Of a stretch of DNA of 64,000 nucleotides, positions 43,893 through 52,905 are shown piece by piece. Numbering within the stretch: position 1 is the stretch's first letter; every line of letters starts with the position of its first letter. The position numbers and the translations under genes are program-made. The notes under the pieces are model-generated. The model was given only the letters and a program-made list of their open reading frames with translations, was not told where the DNA came from and searched no databases. Origin of the DNA: CP2-2F sp034436355 (GTDB lineage: Bacteria > Chloroflexota > Anaerolineae > Aggregatilineales > UBA2796); contig DAOTVQ010000032.1 of the NCBI GenBank assembly GCA_034436355.1, positions 57,270 to 121,269 on the forward strand, in the 5' to 3' direction.

Positions 43893-46454
43893 CTACACTC
43901 CTAAGCGTGTGCTGCTTCCTAACACACCATATGTTTCATCGCCTAAAATCCAGAAGGTGACGTCCTGCAAGGGACGGACGCTCAGGCGCACCTCGAACGC
44001 CTTTTCCGCGCTCAGCGCATATGCCAGCCCCGTGATTAGGTATTTTTGATTGACAACGCCTGCTTGATGATCGTTCAGCGTGATCACATCGCCCAAATCA
44101 AGGTTGATCAACGCTGCGCTGCTCAGCGTAGGCTGATCGCTAAAGCATAGCTCATACACACGATAGGCCGGCTGCTTGAAGCGGCTTAGCAGGTATTCCG
44201 CCAGTGCCTCAGCATAGAATTGCGTGCTTGTGAGTGGCAAGTCCACGGTCAGGGTTCGCACGCCATAGGCAGTGATGCTTGCCTGATCTTCACGAATGTA
44301 CTGCACCGGGTCGTAGGCAACCAGTGCCGTGCCGCGCAGCTGGAAGTCAATGATAAAGAGCGTGCCAAGTGCCTGATTCTCGATGCTCACTTCAATATCG
44401 CTGCCGGTGCTTGCCACGCCAAACTTCAGGCCCGCAAAGGTGGTGTAGGTATCCGCGCCATAGCCATCTTCACGCTCGGCGGCGGTGAAGTCTACGTTCG
44501 GTTCAGGCGGCAGGCGTAAATCTTTGGCGCCCACCACGCGCCCGCGATCAATATCCACGAACGGGATTTTGACGAGCGTTGTGCCGACCGGTGGCAGGCT
44601 TTCAGTCAGGTTAAAGCGCCCGCCCTGTGGCAGCTCAGGCGGGCGGTTGCCCGTCCCCCATCTGCCGGCGGCGCGCAAGGTTTGCCGCGCACGCGCCACC
44701 ACGCCAAAGCCCAGCTCAGAGCGCGGCGTGTAGTTGACCACCACACGGTTGTAAATGTCGGCATTCCCATAGCTGCCTGTGATTTCGTTCTGCTCACTAT
44801 CGAGTATCAAAGCAGGCGCGGCAATTGTGCGGGCATTCAGGTAATCACGGTTCTTAAAGGTGAGCGTGCCATCCCGCGCTTGCCAGAACATGCCGCGCTC
44901 GCTCTCCACCACCTGCTGGATGGCGGTCAAGGCGTTGGTGCTATCCGCCTTCCATTGGTCACCGGCAATCACGAACGTCTCAATGCCGGTCTCGGTGCTT
45001 AGCGCGCTGTAATCCGCCCCGCCCGTCAGGCTGCTTGTTGTGAGCGCGGCACTGGTGGTGCTGATCACAATACCATTTGCCCAAGCGCCATTGATGGTTG
45101 CATCTATCCAAAGGGCGGGAGGGGTTGGACTATCAAACACGAAACCTTCGATGTCCGAACGTAACCACAGGGCAAACTCAGCGAGGCTGCCCTTGAAATA
45201 CTCCGCCAAAAAGACGGCACGCCCGATGTCAAAGATTGTGTTGGTGGCGCTCAAGCCCGTTCCGTTAGCACTTGCCACAAGCGTCTCACCAACCCACACC
45301 TTCATGTCTTTGGTGTAGTAATCGTAGCTGATGACCACGCGCTGCCAGACACCAAAGCTGATGACGCCTGTAGCACTGGTTGCCGTGATTGAACCGTTCA
45401 CCACCTGTAATTGCCCTGTGTCGTAGAGGCGGACATTGAAGATGTTTGAGCCGTTCCACGTGCTGATGAACGTCTGCTGTGCGGGCGGGCTGCTGGCAGA
45501 CGGGTTGATCATAATGTGCATCGAAAAGCTGCGGTTGGAGAGGTCGAGGCTTGGGATGCTTGCCACATCATCTACGCCGTCAAAGCTGGCAGCCGTGCGC
45601 GGGTCTTCTGCGTAGGTGGGCGACTGCACCACACCGAGCGTTGGCGAGCCGCCATACGTGCCGTCCCGCTTGTTCTCGCCACGATCTAAGATGTTCGTGC
45701 CGCTGCCTTCGTCAAAACGATAATAGCGTACAGGGTTACGCGCTAGGATGTAATTGACCAACGTGCTGCCTTTGATTGAGGCTGTCACGTTTGGCGGACG
45801 CTGTGTGCCTGCGAAGTATTTCAGCCCTTCGCCTTGTGCGCCATTGATAGCCGCGCACAGGAAATCCATCTGCCCTGTTCGGTCGTTGGGCGCGGCGCGT
45901 AAGACGTCGTTCGGTTGGACAGGCGTTGCCTTAAAACGGTAGGTGACACCGTTGATGGTCACCGTGTCATCTTCTGAGACTTGAGTCACATCGCTCAATT
46001 TGTAGCCGATGCTGCCACGCGCCACATTGGTGCGAAAAGCACGTGCGGTGATCAGTTGGATCAGCTCATCAGCACGCTTGTTTTCCTGAATGGGCAGCGC
46101 GATGTTGGTCGCCTGCAAGGTGCTGAGCAAATCCTCACATTCAAGGTATGCCTCAAGCGTGCCGGCGTAGCGCCCACTGGCGATGTCCAGTTCGCGGACG
46201 CGCCCGACAAACACGGTCTTGTTGTCCACAGCGACCGTCACCGTGCGGTTGGGCAGCAGTTGGTTGTGCCACGGGCTGGCGGTGTAGGCGGGCGAAAAGC
46301 GGCGGTCGGCATTGTTTAGGGTAATGCTGCACGTGCTTGGCGCCGCAACCTGCCCATGCGGATCATGAATGCCGATCTGGATGCGAAAGGCTTTCAAATA
46401 GGGCGTCAGATCGAGCGTTGGCAGGTCTGCGCCGCTGAGCGTGATGTGGACCAT
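43893..46454 (-). CDS. Large phage tail protein with an inserted LamG/ConA-like lectin domain
   Basis: This is an 853-residue protein. The N-terminal part (about 1-220) is beta-rich and resembles tail-tip/hub proteins (TCSITLNNADRRFSPAYTA, VFVGRVRELDI). Residues about 240-430 form a laminin-G/concanavalin-like module (RYYRFDEGSGTNILDRGEN, AASFDGVDDVASIPSLDL, WQRVVISYDYYTKDMKVW). The C-terminal part (about 480-850) resembles phage tail-hub sequences (FTAAEREDGYGADTYTTFA). The lectin module suggests carbohydrate binding at the cell surface. It starts ATG 46454 after AGGAGG. Confidence 0.6.
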   Translation of the reverse strand: MVHITLSGADLPTLDLTPYLKAFRIQIGIHDPHGQVAAPSTCSITLNNADRRFSPAYTASPWHNQLLPNRTVTVAVDNKTVFVGRVRELDIASGRYAGTLEAYLECEDLLSTLQATNIALPIQENKRADELIQLITARAFRTNVARGSIGYKLSDVTQVSEDDTVTINGVTYRFKATPVQPNDVLRAAPNDRTGQMDFLCAAINGAQGEGLKYFAGTQRPPNVTASIKGSTLVNYILARNPVRYYRFDEGSGTNILDRGENKRDGTYGGSPTLGVVQSPTYAEDPRTAASFDGVDDVASIPSLDLSNRSFSMHIMINPSASSPPAQQTFISTWNGSNIFNVRLYDTGQLQVVNGSITATSATGVISFGVWQRVVISYDYYTKDMKVWVGETLVASANGTGLSATNTIFDIGRAVFLAEYFKGSLAEFALWLRSDIEGFVFDSPTPPALWIDATINGAWANGIVISTTSAALTTSSLTGGADYSALSTETGIETFVIAGDQWKADSTNALTAIQQVVESERGMFWQARDGTLTFKNRDYLNARTIAAPALILDSEQNEITGSYGNADIYNRVVVNYTPRSELGFGVVARARQTLRAAGRWGTGNRPPELPQGGRFNLTESLPPVGTTLVKIPFVDIDRGRVVGAKDLRLPPEPNVDFTAAEREDGYGADTYTTFAGLKFGVASTGSDIEVSIENQALGTLFIIDFQLRGTALVAYDPVQYIREDQASITAYGVRTLTVDLPLTSTQFYAEALAEYLLSRFKQPAYRVYELCFSDQPTLSSAALINLDLGDVITLNDHQAGVVNQKYLITGLAYALSAEKAFEVRLSVRPLQDVTFWILGDETYGVLGSSTRLGV

Positions 46455-46474
46455 ACAGCCTCCTTACTTTGAAG

Positions 46475-46909
46475 TCACGCCCACAGCGCGTCCTCATCAA
46501 AGAGCGGTTCGCCGTTGCTGTGCAAGGTGAGCGCGATCAGCAAGCCGCCGCCGTGTGGTGCGCTGGCGCGCTGCTCGGCAACCAGCATCGGATAGCCGCG
46601 CTTGGGCAAGCCCGCCGCCTTCCCAAAGATGCCCCAGCGCAGCGCGCCGCCCTTGCCCACGCCCAAGCGCGAGAGCGCACTGTGCGCCAGCGGCAGTTGG
46701 CTGCGCGTGAAGTAGCCCTGCCACTGGACGCGGCACACGCGCAACCCGACCGACCACGTGCGCGCCGCCACGTTGCCGGCGGTGCTTTCGCGTAGGGCAA
46801 CTTGCTCAGTGACCTCTAGCGTGCTGCGCGCCGCCGAAAGGACGATCAGCCCGTGATCATCTTCCCATTCGGCGTAGGCAGTTGGCTCGGCAAAGCTGAT
46901 CGCGCTCAT
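46475..46909 (-). CDS. Phage block protein of unknown role (144 aa)
   Basis: ATG 46909 overlaps the previous stop (ATGA). The protein is a compact alpha/beta sequence (VLSAARSTLEVTEQVALRES, VCRVQWQGYFTRSQLPLAH) with no motif I recognise. By position between connector-like and tail genes it may be a tail completion or tube-like subunit. Confidence 0.5.
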   Translation of the reverse strand: MSAISFAEPTAYAEWEDDHGLIVLSAARSTLEVTEQVALRESTAGNVAARTWSVGLRVCRVQWQGYFTRSQLPLAHSALSRLGVGKGGALRWGIFGKAAGLPKRGYPMLVAEQRASAPHGGGLLIALTLHSNGEPLFDEDALWA

Positions 46910-47490
46910 CCGCGCACCTCATCCATGCGGCAGAACTCGGCAGCGCGCACGCCGCTAAGCTGGCGGAAGCGCTCTGCTTGGGCGGTGCAGTGCGTGTAGG
47001 TCTGGCTGTTTTTCAAGCCGTGCGTGCCAGCCCAATCCACCTGGGCGGCGGCAAAGGCTGCCTTCTGTTCCCAGACGCTGGCAGCCGCGCTGTAGAGATC
47101 GTAGCTGCGCGCATCCAGCGTGAAGGGCGCGCCTTCCTGATCCGCATCAAAGGTGATCAGCCGCGCACGGTAGTTGACGCTGAAGCCGCTGCTGAGCGCC
47201 ATGCCGAACCCATCGCGCACGGCAAAGCCGCTCTCTGCGGCGGCTTCTTCCAGCCACACGCCGATCTGGGTTGGGAAGGCATAGTCAAAGTAGCGGTAGG
47301 CGCCCGCCTCAAAGCGCGGCAGGGCGATCAGCGGCACGCTGACGAACGTTTGGCGCGTGGCGTCCAGCTCGCTTTGCAGCAGGTCATCCGTCCAATAGGT
47401 GAGCGCCCCAACCGTCAGATCGGCATCGCCGACGGCGCACAGGGCGCGCAGTTGGGTAATCAAGGGCAGCAGCCCAAGTCGAGCGGGCAT
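46906..47490 (-). CDS. Phage head-tail connector-like protein (194 aa)
   Basis: The start is set at ATG 47490, which has AGGA about 10 bases upstream; the frame extends to 47526 without a better site. It begins MPARLGLLPLITQLRALCAV and contains RFEAGAYRYFDYAFPTQIGVW. Position directly after the capsid gene in the operon suggests a head-completion or connector protein. Assignment is by context. Confidence 0.45.
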   Translation of the reverse strand: MPARLGLLPLITQLRALCAVGDADLTVGALTYWTDDLLQSELDATRQTFVSVPLIALPRFEAGAYRYFDYAFPTQIGVWLEEAAAESGFAVRDGFGMALSSGFSVNYRARLITFDADQEGAPFTLDARSYDLYSAAASVWEQKAAFAAAQVDWAGTHGLKNSQTYTHCTAQAERFRQLSGVRAAEFCRMDEVRG

Positions 47491-47530
47491 GGCAGCAGTC
47501 CTTTCTGTTAAACGGCGTACAGTCATCAGC

Positions 47531-47665
47531 TTTACCCCACCTTAAATCCCGCCCCGCAGGCAGGGCGGGACTTTGCAGATCACCTCTGATCCCCTTTCCC
47601 TGCGTGCGGGGAAAGGGCTAGGGATAGGGGTCTCTTCTGCCTGCGGGAAAGGGCTAGAAATAGGG
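47531..47665. repeat. GC-rich dispersed intergenic repeat, copy 2
   Basis: The segment has TACCCCACCTTAAATCCCGC, GCAGGGCGGGACTTTGCAGA and GGGGAAAGGGCTAGGGATAG. A reverse-oriented relative with the same blocks lies at 62775-62882. It sits in the 186-base gap between the capsid gene and the connector-like gene, interrupting an otherwise gap-free operon, so it looks inserted. Confidence 0.6.
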
Positions 47666-47676
47666 ATAAACACCCA

Positions 47677-48525
47677 CTAGCTGGGCAGCGTGGCAAGCCC
47701 GATCAGCTTGACGCCCATGCTCGGACGCCAGACGCCATGCCCAAACCACAGCGAGAAATTCAGCTCCAACGCCTCCCGCGATTCATCGCGTTCCGGGCGC
47801 AGGTTGAAGGCGCGCCGTTCGTCGTAGGCAAGCGCTAAGGGCGAATACATAGCGCCAATGGCGTTATCCGCATTCACGGCGATGTTGGGCGTGATCACGA
47901 AGGTGACGCCGCCGATCAAACTCGCCACAAAATAGGTAGAGACCAGCGAATCTTGAAAGGCGGGCGCCTGTTGCAAGTCTGTGCCGCTCAGCGCGGCGCT
48001 CTCCACCAAGCGCAGCCATTGGTAAGGGTGCAGGGCGCAAAAATAGGGACTCGGCACTTTGGCGTTGTGCAGGGCGGCGCGTGCGCGCAGAATGTGCGCC
48101 CACGTCAGCGCGGAGTCGGCTGCGCCGAAGCTGCCGCCGGTCAGGTTGTCAAAGTCCGCTGCGATCTGCGCGTCCACATATTCAGCGAAGGCAGCGCCCA
48201 TCTCCAGCGCCACATCAGCGCGCACGTTCTGCGGATCGGTGGCGATGCGCTCATCGGTCAGGATGACCTGATCGGCATAGCGCGACGGCGTCAGCGTGCT
48301 GAGCAGCGTGCGGTTGAAGGCAGTTGCCGTCACCTCTGCGCCTTCGGCAAAGGCACGCACGTTCGCCGCGCCATAGACGGTTGCCTTGCGCGGCGTCATG
48401 CCGCTGTTCTCGGTGAAGGCGCTCACCGTCCGCACCAACAGGTTGTTGGCGCGCAGCGTGAAATAGGCGCCTTCGTAAATCTCCTCCACCAACGTCGCAA
48501 TATCGGCATAGCGCGAAAGGGTCAT
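47677..48525 (-). CDS. Phage major capsid protein candidate
   Basis: This 282-residue protein has the spread of features seen in HK97/P22-type coat proteins: an N-terminal helix (YADIATLVEEIYEGAYF), NLLVRTVSAFTENSG, GAEVTATAFNRTLLSTLTPS, RYADQVILTDERIA, and ALHPYQWLRLVES. It follows a short scaffold-like gene and a portal gene. No decoration or protease gene was found. Confidence comes mostly from gene order and overall pattern. Confidence 0.62.
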   Translation of the reverse strand: MTLSRYADIATLVEEIYEGAYFTLRANNLLVRTVSAFTENSGMTPRKATVYGAANVRAFAEGAEVTATAFNRTLLSTLTPSRYADQVILTDERIATDPQNVRADVALEMGAAFAEYVDAQIAADFDNLTGGSFGAADSALTWAHILRARAALHNAKVPSPYFCALHPYQWLRLVESAALSGTDLQQAPAFQDSLVSTYFVASLIGGVTFVITPNIAVNADNAIGAMYSPLALAYDERRAFNLRPERDESREALELNFSLWFGHGVWRPSMGVKLIGLATLPS

Positions 48526-48536
48526 CTGCCTACCTC

Positions 48537-48890
48537 CTACTCGTCACTCAGCCAACGGACGCCGCCGCGCCCAAACGGATTAGTCCGCCCGCTGCGCCGT
48601 TCGTGCAGCCAGCTTAGGTCGGGTGTGGCAGGCGCCGCGGCATTCCCAACGCTGCCGTGTGGTGTGCTGCGCCCGCGCCCTAAGGCACGCCCAAGCAGGG
48701 CGGCATCTTGCGCCAATTGGTCGCCATCTTCGGCGCGCAGCAAGCCCAGCAGCTCGGCGGGAATGCCGTGCAATGCTGCCAGCGCCTCACGTTTGGCGGT
48801 CAGCGCTTCGCGGCGCGCTGCCTCCAGCTCGGATTGCAGTTGGGCGATGAAGACCTCTTGAGTCTCGCCCATGGTCGGCGTTTCAGACAT
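48537..48890 (-). CDS. Scaffold-like protein between portal and capsid genes (117 aa)
   Basis: The first 60 residues form a heptad-like helix (EVFIAQLQSELEAARREALT, then KREALAALHGIPAELLGLL), and the C-terminus is Gly/Arg-rich. Short helical proteins between portal and major capsid genes are usually scaffolds. No sequence motif confirms this. Confidence 0.5.
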   Translation of the reverse strand: MSETPTMGETQEVFIAQLQSELEAARREALTAKREALAALHGIPAELLGLLRAEDGDQLAQDAALLGRALGRGRSTPHGSVGNAAAPATPDLSWLHERRSGRTNPFGRGGVRWLSDE

Positions 48891-48928
48891 ACGAACAGCC
48901 CTCCTGATTGATCCTACGAACAGCCGCT

Positions 48929-50188
48929 TTATCCCTCACTTGCCAGCCGCACCGATTCTTGCGCCCAATCACGCCCACGCTCACGGGCGGCGGTCTCGCG
49001 GCTGATGATGCCCAAGGCGCGCTCACGTGCCAGCACATCCACCACTTCGGCAGCGTTGGTCGGCAGCGGATCCGCCCACGTCACGCTGATGGGCGCTTCA
49101 TAATCAGGCGCGCCCACCACCATACGGAAGGTCTGGCTGATCTGGCAAATGCCGATCTCGTAGCTGCGGCGCAGTGCTTCGATTTTGAAGAGCGCATCCA
49201 TGTAGAGCGCACGCACGCCCAAGTTGGTGATGCGCTGCCAATCGGCAACCTCGCCATCCAGCACCACCGTGCGCTGTTCCGCCATGAACGCCCGCGTCAG
49301 GTACGCGACGGCGCTCATGCTGCTTGCCAAATCGGAGTGCATCTCAAGGTTGAAGACCTTAGCATCCGCCCGTGGGATCGTCCACAGCGTGTTGATAGCA
49401 GTCGGCGTGATGTCGCGTGCCTCAAAGCCGATGCCCACGGTGCGCGGCGAGGCGTGATAGCGCAGAATGCGCGCAATATCGCTCATCAGCTTGTTCACGC
49501 GGTCGTTCAGGGCATGGTTGCTCACTTCGGGTTGCCCATAAAAGGCGTTGGGCGCGCTGTGGTGCTGCCACGTGATGATGGGCGGCAAGGGATAATCCCA
49601 AGCCAATTCTTCCACCAGCCGCCAGCCGCTGCCTGCCTCTTCCCATTGGCGGATACGCCACGCCGCGCCGTCCGGGGCGATCTCTTGGCGGTAATTCGCC
49701 CGTCCGTGCGACCAATGCAGTTCGTACCACAGCACCTGTTCGTAGTCATCCGCACGCCAAAAGGCGATCAGGTTGGCGGGATTGAGCGCAACAAGGCGCG
49801 GGATGCCCTGCGGCGTGCTGGGCGCAAGGACGCGGGCAAAGACCTGCCCACTCAGGCAGCCGTGCAGCACCAGCTTTGCCAGCAGGCGCGCACCGCCGTT
49901 CTGTTCCCAAAGCTGGTTCAGGGCGGCGCTGGCGGCGGGCTTTTCCGCCACAGCGAGGCTAGGGAAGCGCGGCACCAGCAGGCTGACGGTGCGGTCAATC
50001 ACCTGCTTGACGAGGTTGATGACCACGTTATCATCGGTTTCGCCGCTGCGGGCGCTCAGGTGGCGCTTGTGCTGCCCAGCGTAATAGGCGCAGGCGTGTT
50101 GATAGGCGGCACGCCGTGCGCGCAGTTCGGCATCTGCCGCTTCACGCAGGGCGGAATCGTTCGGCGCATAGCCGAGTGCGGCGGGCAT
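48929..50188 (-). CDS. Phage portal protein (SPP1 gp6-like)
   Basis: This 419-residue protein has the pattern YYAGQHKRHLSARSGETDDN, VVINLVKQVIDRTVSLLVPR and LNQLWEQNGG, then VLWYELHW, typical of SPP1 gp6-type portals with early helices and a wing/stem region. It is the first gene of the leftward phage block; no terminase gene precedes it in the 200 bases up to the toxin gene. The portal would be the DNA entry vertex of a capsid. Confidence 0.75.
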   Translation of the reverse strand: MPAALGYAPNDSALREAADAELRARRAAYQHACAYYAGQHKRHLSARSGETDDNVVINLVKQVIDRTVSLLVPRFPSLAVAEKPAASAALNQLWEQNGGARLLAKLVLHGCLSGQVFARVLAPSTPQGIPRLVALNPANLIAFWRADDYEQVLWYELHWSHGRANYRQEIAPDGAAWRIRQWEEAGSGWRLVEELAWDYPLPPIITWQHHSAPNAFYGQPEVSNHALNDRVNKLMSDIARILRYHASPRTVGIGFEARDITPTAINTLWTIPRADAKVFNLEMHSDLASSMSAVAYLTRAFMAEQRTVVLDGEVADWQRITNLGVRALYMDALFKIEALRRSYEIGICQISQTFRMVVGAPDYEAPISVTWADPLPTNAAEVVDVLARERALGIISRETAARERGRDWAQESVRLASEG

Positions 50189-50392
50189 ACGTCCTCACTT
50201 TCTCAAAAGGCATCAAAGCCGCTTGCTAGGCTGGACGGTGCGAGATACTATAGCACAAATGTTCTAAAAAGGCAAGGGCGAAAAGAGAAGGGCATATTTT
50301 TAATTTGCAGGGCTGTTCTTTTGAAAAATCCTCATAAATGTGCTATGTTTCGCCTGCCTTTGCGTATGAAGCACGTTCTAAAGAAATAATAA

Positions 50393-52894
50393 ATGGGTAT
50401 ACATACTATCCAGGCACACTACAGCGCTCTGTTAGATAACGCAGCACTGTTTGCTAACTACGCCGATTCCACTACAGGGCTTGCTTTCAGGCTTGAACAG
50501 ATTGTGAATCAATTGCGCGCAGGTGGATGGTGTGGGAAAGGTGCAGAAGCATTTTTAGCCGAGATGGACGCGGACGTATTTCCTGCTTTGTGGCGGCTTT
50601 CTGAAGCACTTGAGACTGCTAACCGTGAAACCCAAAATATACACCAGCTTCTCAAGACCCATGAGGAATATGCAGCCAGCCTTTTTATTGGTGGTGCTGA
50701 CATTGATCCAGCGAATACACCGCACTTGGAAAAAGCAGAGGATGACAGCGCACCGCTTGCGAAAGCCTTTGTTCCGATTGACGCAAATTTCAATGAAAAG
50801 GTTGCTGGGCAATTTAACACCTTAAAACGGGCAACCCAGAGAACAGGTATTGTTGGCATCACGTGGCTGCTTCAACTGCTGGACAAACTTATCAAAGCCA
50901 TTGAAGCACTGGCATTGTGGCTCACATTATCCGCACGCTATGATGTGCCGATTCCTTTTTTGCCGCTGCCCTTGTTGCGCCTTCTGAAAGAACTCTCCGA
51001 TGGGGAAGATGTGTCACTTTCAGATCTTGACAGAAACGGGCGCATGGCTGATCTCCTGAAGTTAATTGCCTACTACGATATGGCAAGCGATCCTGAAAAT
51101 GCAGCGCGCTATCTCAAAAGCATTTTGGATCCTCAAAATCGGTTTTTGAATCTCCACGAGCAATGGATCATTCCCAACCCGTTTTTCGGTGTGTACCTCA
51201 AACATGCGGTGAGAAAGGCAGCACATCAACTCGAAATTTATCATAGAATTCTGCGTGAAGCAGGCTTCACAGATGAGCAGTTGGCAGACGTGACTTCGCT
51301 GAACCTTGCGCGAACGCTGGTTGGGCTTATTGAACCCGACCACCTTCAAGAGATTTTGGACTGGCTCGGCGACAATTTCCTCAAGCACGACTTGGGCTTT
51401 TTACTCCAAGATATGCTTTACCAACAAGCGGCACTTGACTTGCTGGGAACGCCGACCACAGATGAGGAATGGGCAGAATACTATGCCCACCTACTGCGGC
51501 TGCAAGGCGGCTATCTTGATGATATGCGAGCGCTGATTGAGCAGATCAATGCGCGCCGCATCGAGTTGTTCTTAAAATTAGTCGAAGCGGGCTATTTCTA
51601 TGACCCATTGACGGGTAAAGTGTTGAACGCCACGCTTGAGCCAATCCTGGATAACGGCACAGCCATACCACCCACCAGCCTCTTTGAGCTAATGCGTGCG
51701 TGGAACAGCCTGACCCCGGAACAGCAAGCCCTTGCACAGGCGCGCTACGACCAGATGCGCCACCTGAACACGCTTGCAAACCTGCTGGAAGGCATTGGTG
51801 AGGCGACACTGATTATCGGGTCAATTGTCTCCCTACCGATTGATCTTGTGGTGACCATTCATGATGTGCTGCAAAGTTTGAACGAAGGCAATGTTGGCAA
51901 TGCATTGCTAATCTCAGGGTTATTCCTTTTCCCAGTCGGTGGCGATTTTCTGCCTCTCCTGCGGCGTTATGCAGATGAGGGCGCGGACGCAGCGCGGCGT
52001 TTGCTGGAGACCTTGAGCAGGCATGGGATTGATGATGCCATCACCATGAACTATGCCCTACGGCGCGGCGGACTAACCGCTGAAGATATGCTTCAATTGG
52101 ATAGTGCCTTCACCGCCCTACGTGGCAAATTGGCTGCCGGTGTTGACACCGCTGCCCTGAACGCCTACCTCAGGAATTTACCATCCGATGATCTAGCAAA
52201 ACTGCTTGGCACGCCCGACTTTCTCAAAAACTTACCCCCTAACAGCAGTTTAGAGACACTGGATTTCTACCGCCGCACATGGGATTATAATGGGCAGCGG
52301 CAACTGCACCGACCGGAAGCATTCAATGATGATGCACAGCGCACAGTGCGCGATAAATGGAAGCGCGAACAAGGGCTTGATACAGATGAGGCTCTTGACG
52401 CGTTCATCCGAGAAAATCAAGGGACATTCGATCAGGCAGTCTTGATCGAGGCGCGCAACCGTGCCAACGGTAAGAATGCCAGCGAACTCTATGCAGCGGT
52501 GGCTGATGCACGCACACAAAATCCCGATGCATGGGACTGGCGCTTCCCTGCGAAAGGTGAGCATATGCACCACATTGTGCCAGCCCTTGATCGGGATTTC
52601 GACGTAGTGCGTAGAATTATTGATCACTATGGCATCCACCCAAACAGTGCGTTCAATGGCGTAGGGTTACGGGCAGATGTGCATCACAGGATCCACAGAG
52701 ATACCTACAGCGATGCTTTGCAAGAGGCGTTAAGCAACACCTCAACTTCTGAGCAGGCTGCCAGCGTACTGGAGCAAGTTGCAAGAAGACTTGATCAAAT
52801 TAACATAAACTATGCTGGGCAAACGCTGACAGACGCTCAGATCGATCAAATTGTAGCAGATGCCATTCGAGATATCGGTAACATCAGACCATAA
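50393..52894 (+). CDS. Polymorphic toxin: WXG100-like N-terminus, C-terminal AHH/HNH nuclease
   Basis: The first ~95 residues of this 833-residue protein are helical with GGWCGKGAEAF between helices, resembling WXG100 secretion proteins. A long helical middle contains a hydrophobic segment (LLISGLFLFPVGGDFLPLL, about 503-523). The last ~120 residues contain GEHMHHIVPALDRDFDVVRR, then IHPNSAFNGVGLRADVHH and RIHRDTYSDAL, the conserved pattern of AHH-type HNH nuclease toxins with histidines near residue 725 and 765. Export through a type VII-like or other contact-dependent route is inferred. The downstream gene is the probable immunity protein. Confidence 0.75.
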   Translation: MGIHTIQAHYSALLDNAALFANYADSTTGLAFRLEQIVNQLRAGGWCGKGAEAFLAEMDADVFPALWRLSEALETANRETQNIHQLLKTHEEYAASLFIGGADIDPANTPHLEKAEDDSAPLAKAFVPIDANFNEKVAGQFNTLKRATQRTGIVGITWLLQLLDKLIKAIEALALWLTLSARYDVPIPFLPLPLLRLLKELSDGEDVSLSDLDRNGRMADLLKLIAYYDMASDPENAARYLKSILDPQNRFLNLHEQWIIPNPFFGVYLKHAVRKAAHQLEIYHRILREAGFTDEQLADVTSLNLARTLVGLIEPDHLQEILDWLGDNFLKHDLGFLLQDMLYQQAALDLLGTPTTDEEWAEYYAHLLRLQGGYLDDMRALIEQINARRIELFLKLVEAGYFYDPLTGKVLNATLEPILDNGTAIPPTSLFELMRAWNSLTPEQQALAQARYDQMRHLNTLANLLEGIGEATLIIGSIVSLPIDLVVTIHDVLQSLNEGNVGNALLISGLFLFPVGGDFLPLLRRYADEGADAARRLLETLSRHGIDDAITMNYALRRGGLTAEDMLQLDSAFTALRGKLAAGVDTAALNAYLRNLPSDDLAKLLGTPDFLKNLPPNSSLETLDFYRRTWDYNGQRQLHRPEAFNDDAQRTVRDKWKREQGLDTDEALDAFIRENQGTFDQAVLIEARNRANGKNASELYAAVADARTQNPDAWDWRFPAKGEHMHHIVPALDRDFDVVRRIIDHYGIHPNSAFNGVGLRADVHHRIHRDTYSDALQEALSNTSTSEQAASVLEQVARRLDQININYAGQTLTDAQIDQIVADAIRDIGNIRP

Positions 52895-52905
52895 GGAGTT
52901 GCATC

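Noticed and set aside
47953..48861. A 302-codon plus-strand frame opposite the capsid and scaffold genes
   Set aside because: It crosses two real genes and their boundary on the other strand and shows no domain.
43136..50188. Contractile tailocin
   Set aside because: Portal and capsid-like genes are present and no sheath, tube or baseplate set was recognised, so a trimmed capsid-bearing phage is more likely.
48908..50389. A 493-codon open frame on the plus strand opposite the portal gene
   Set aside because: It is the antisense of a convincing portal protein, is His/Arg/Gln-rich with no domain, and has no ribosome binding site; long antisense frames are expected in GC-rich genes.
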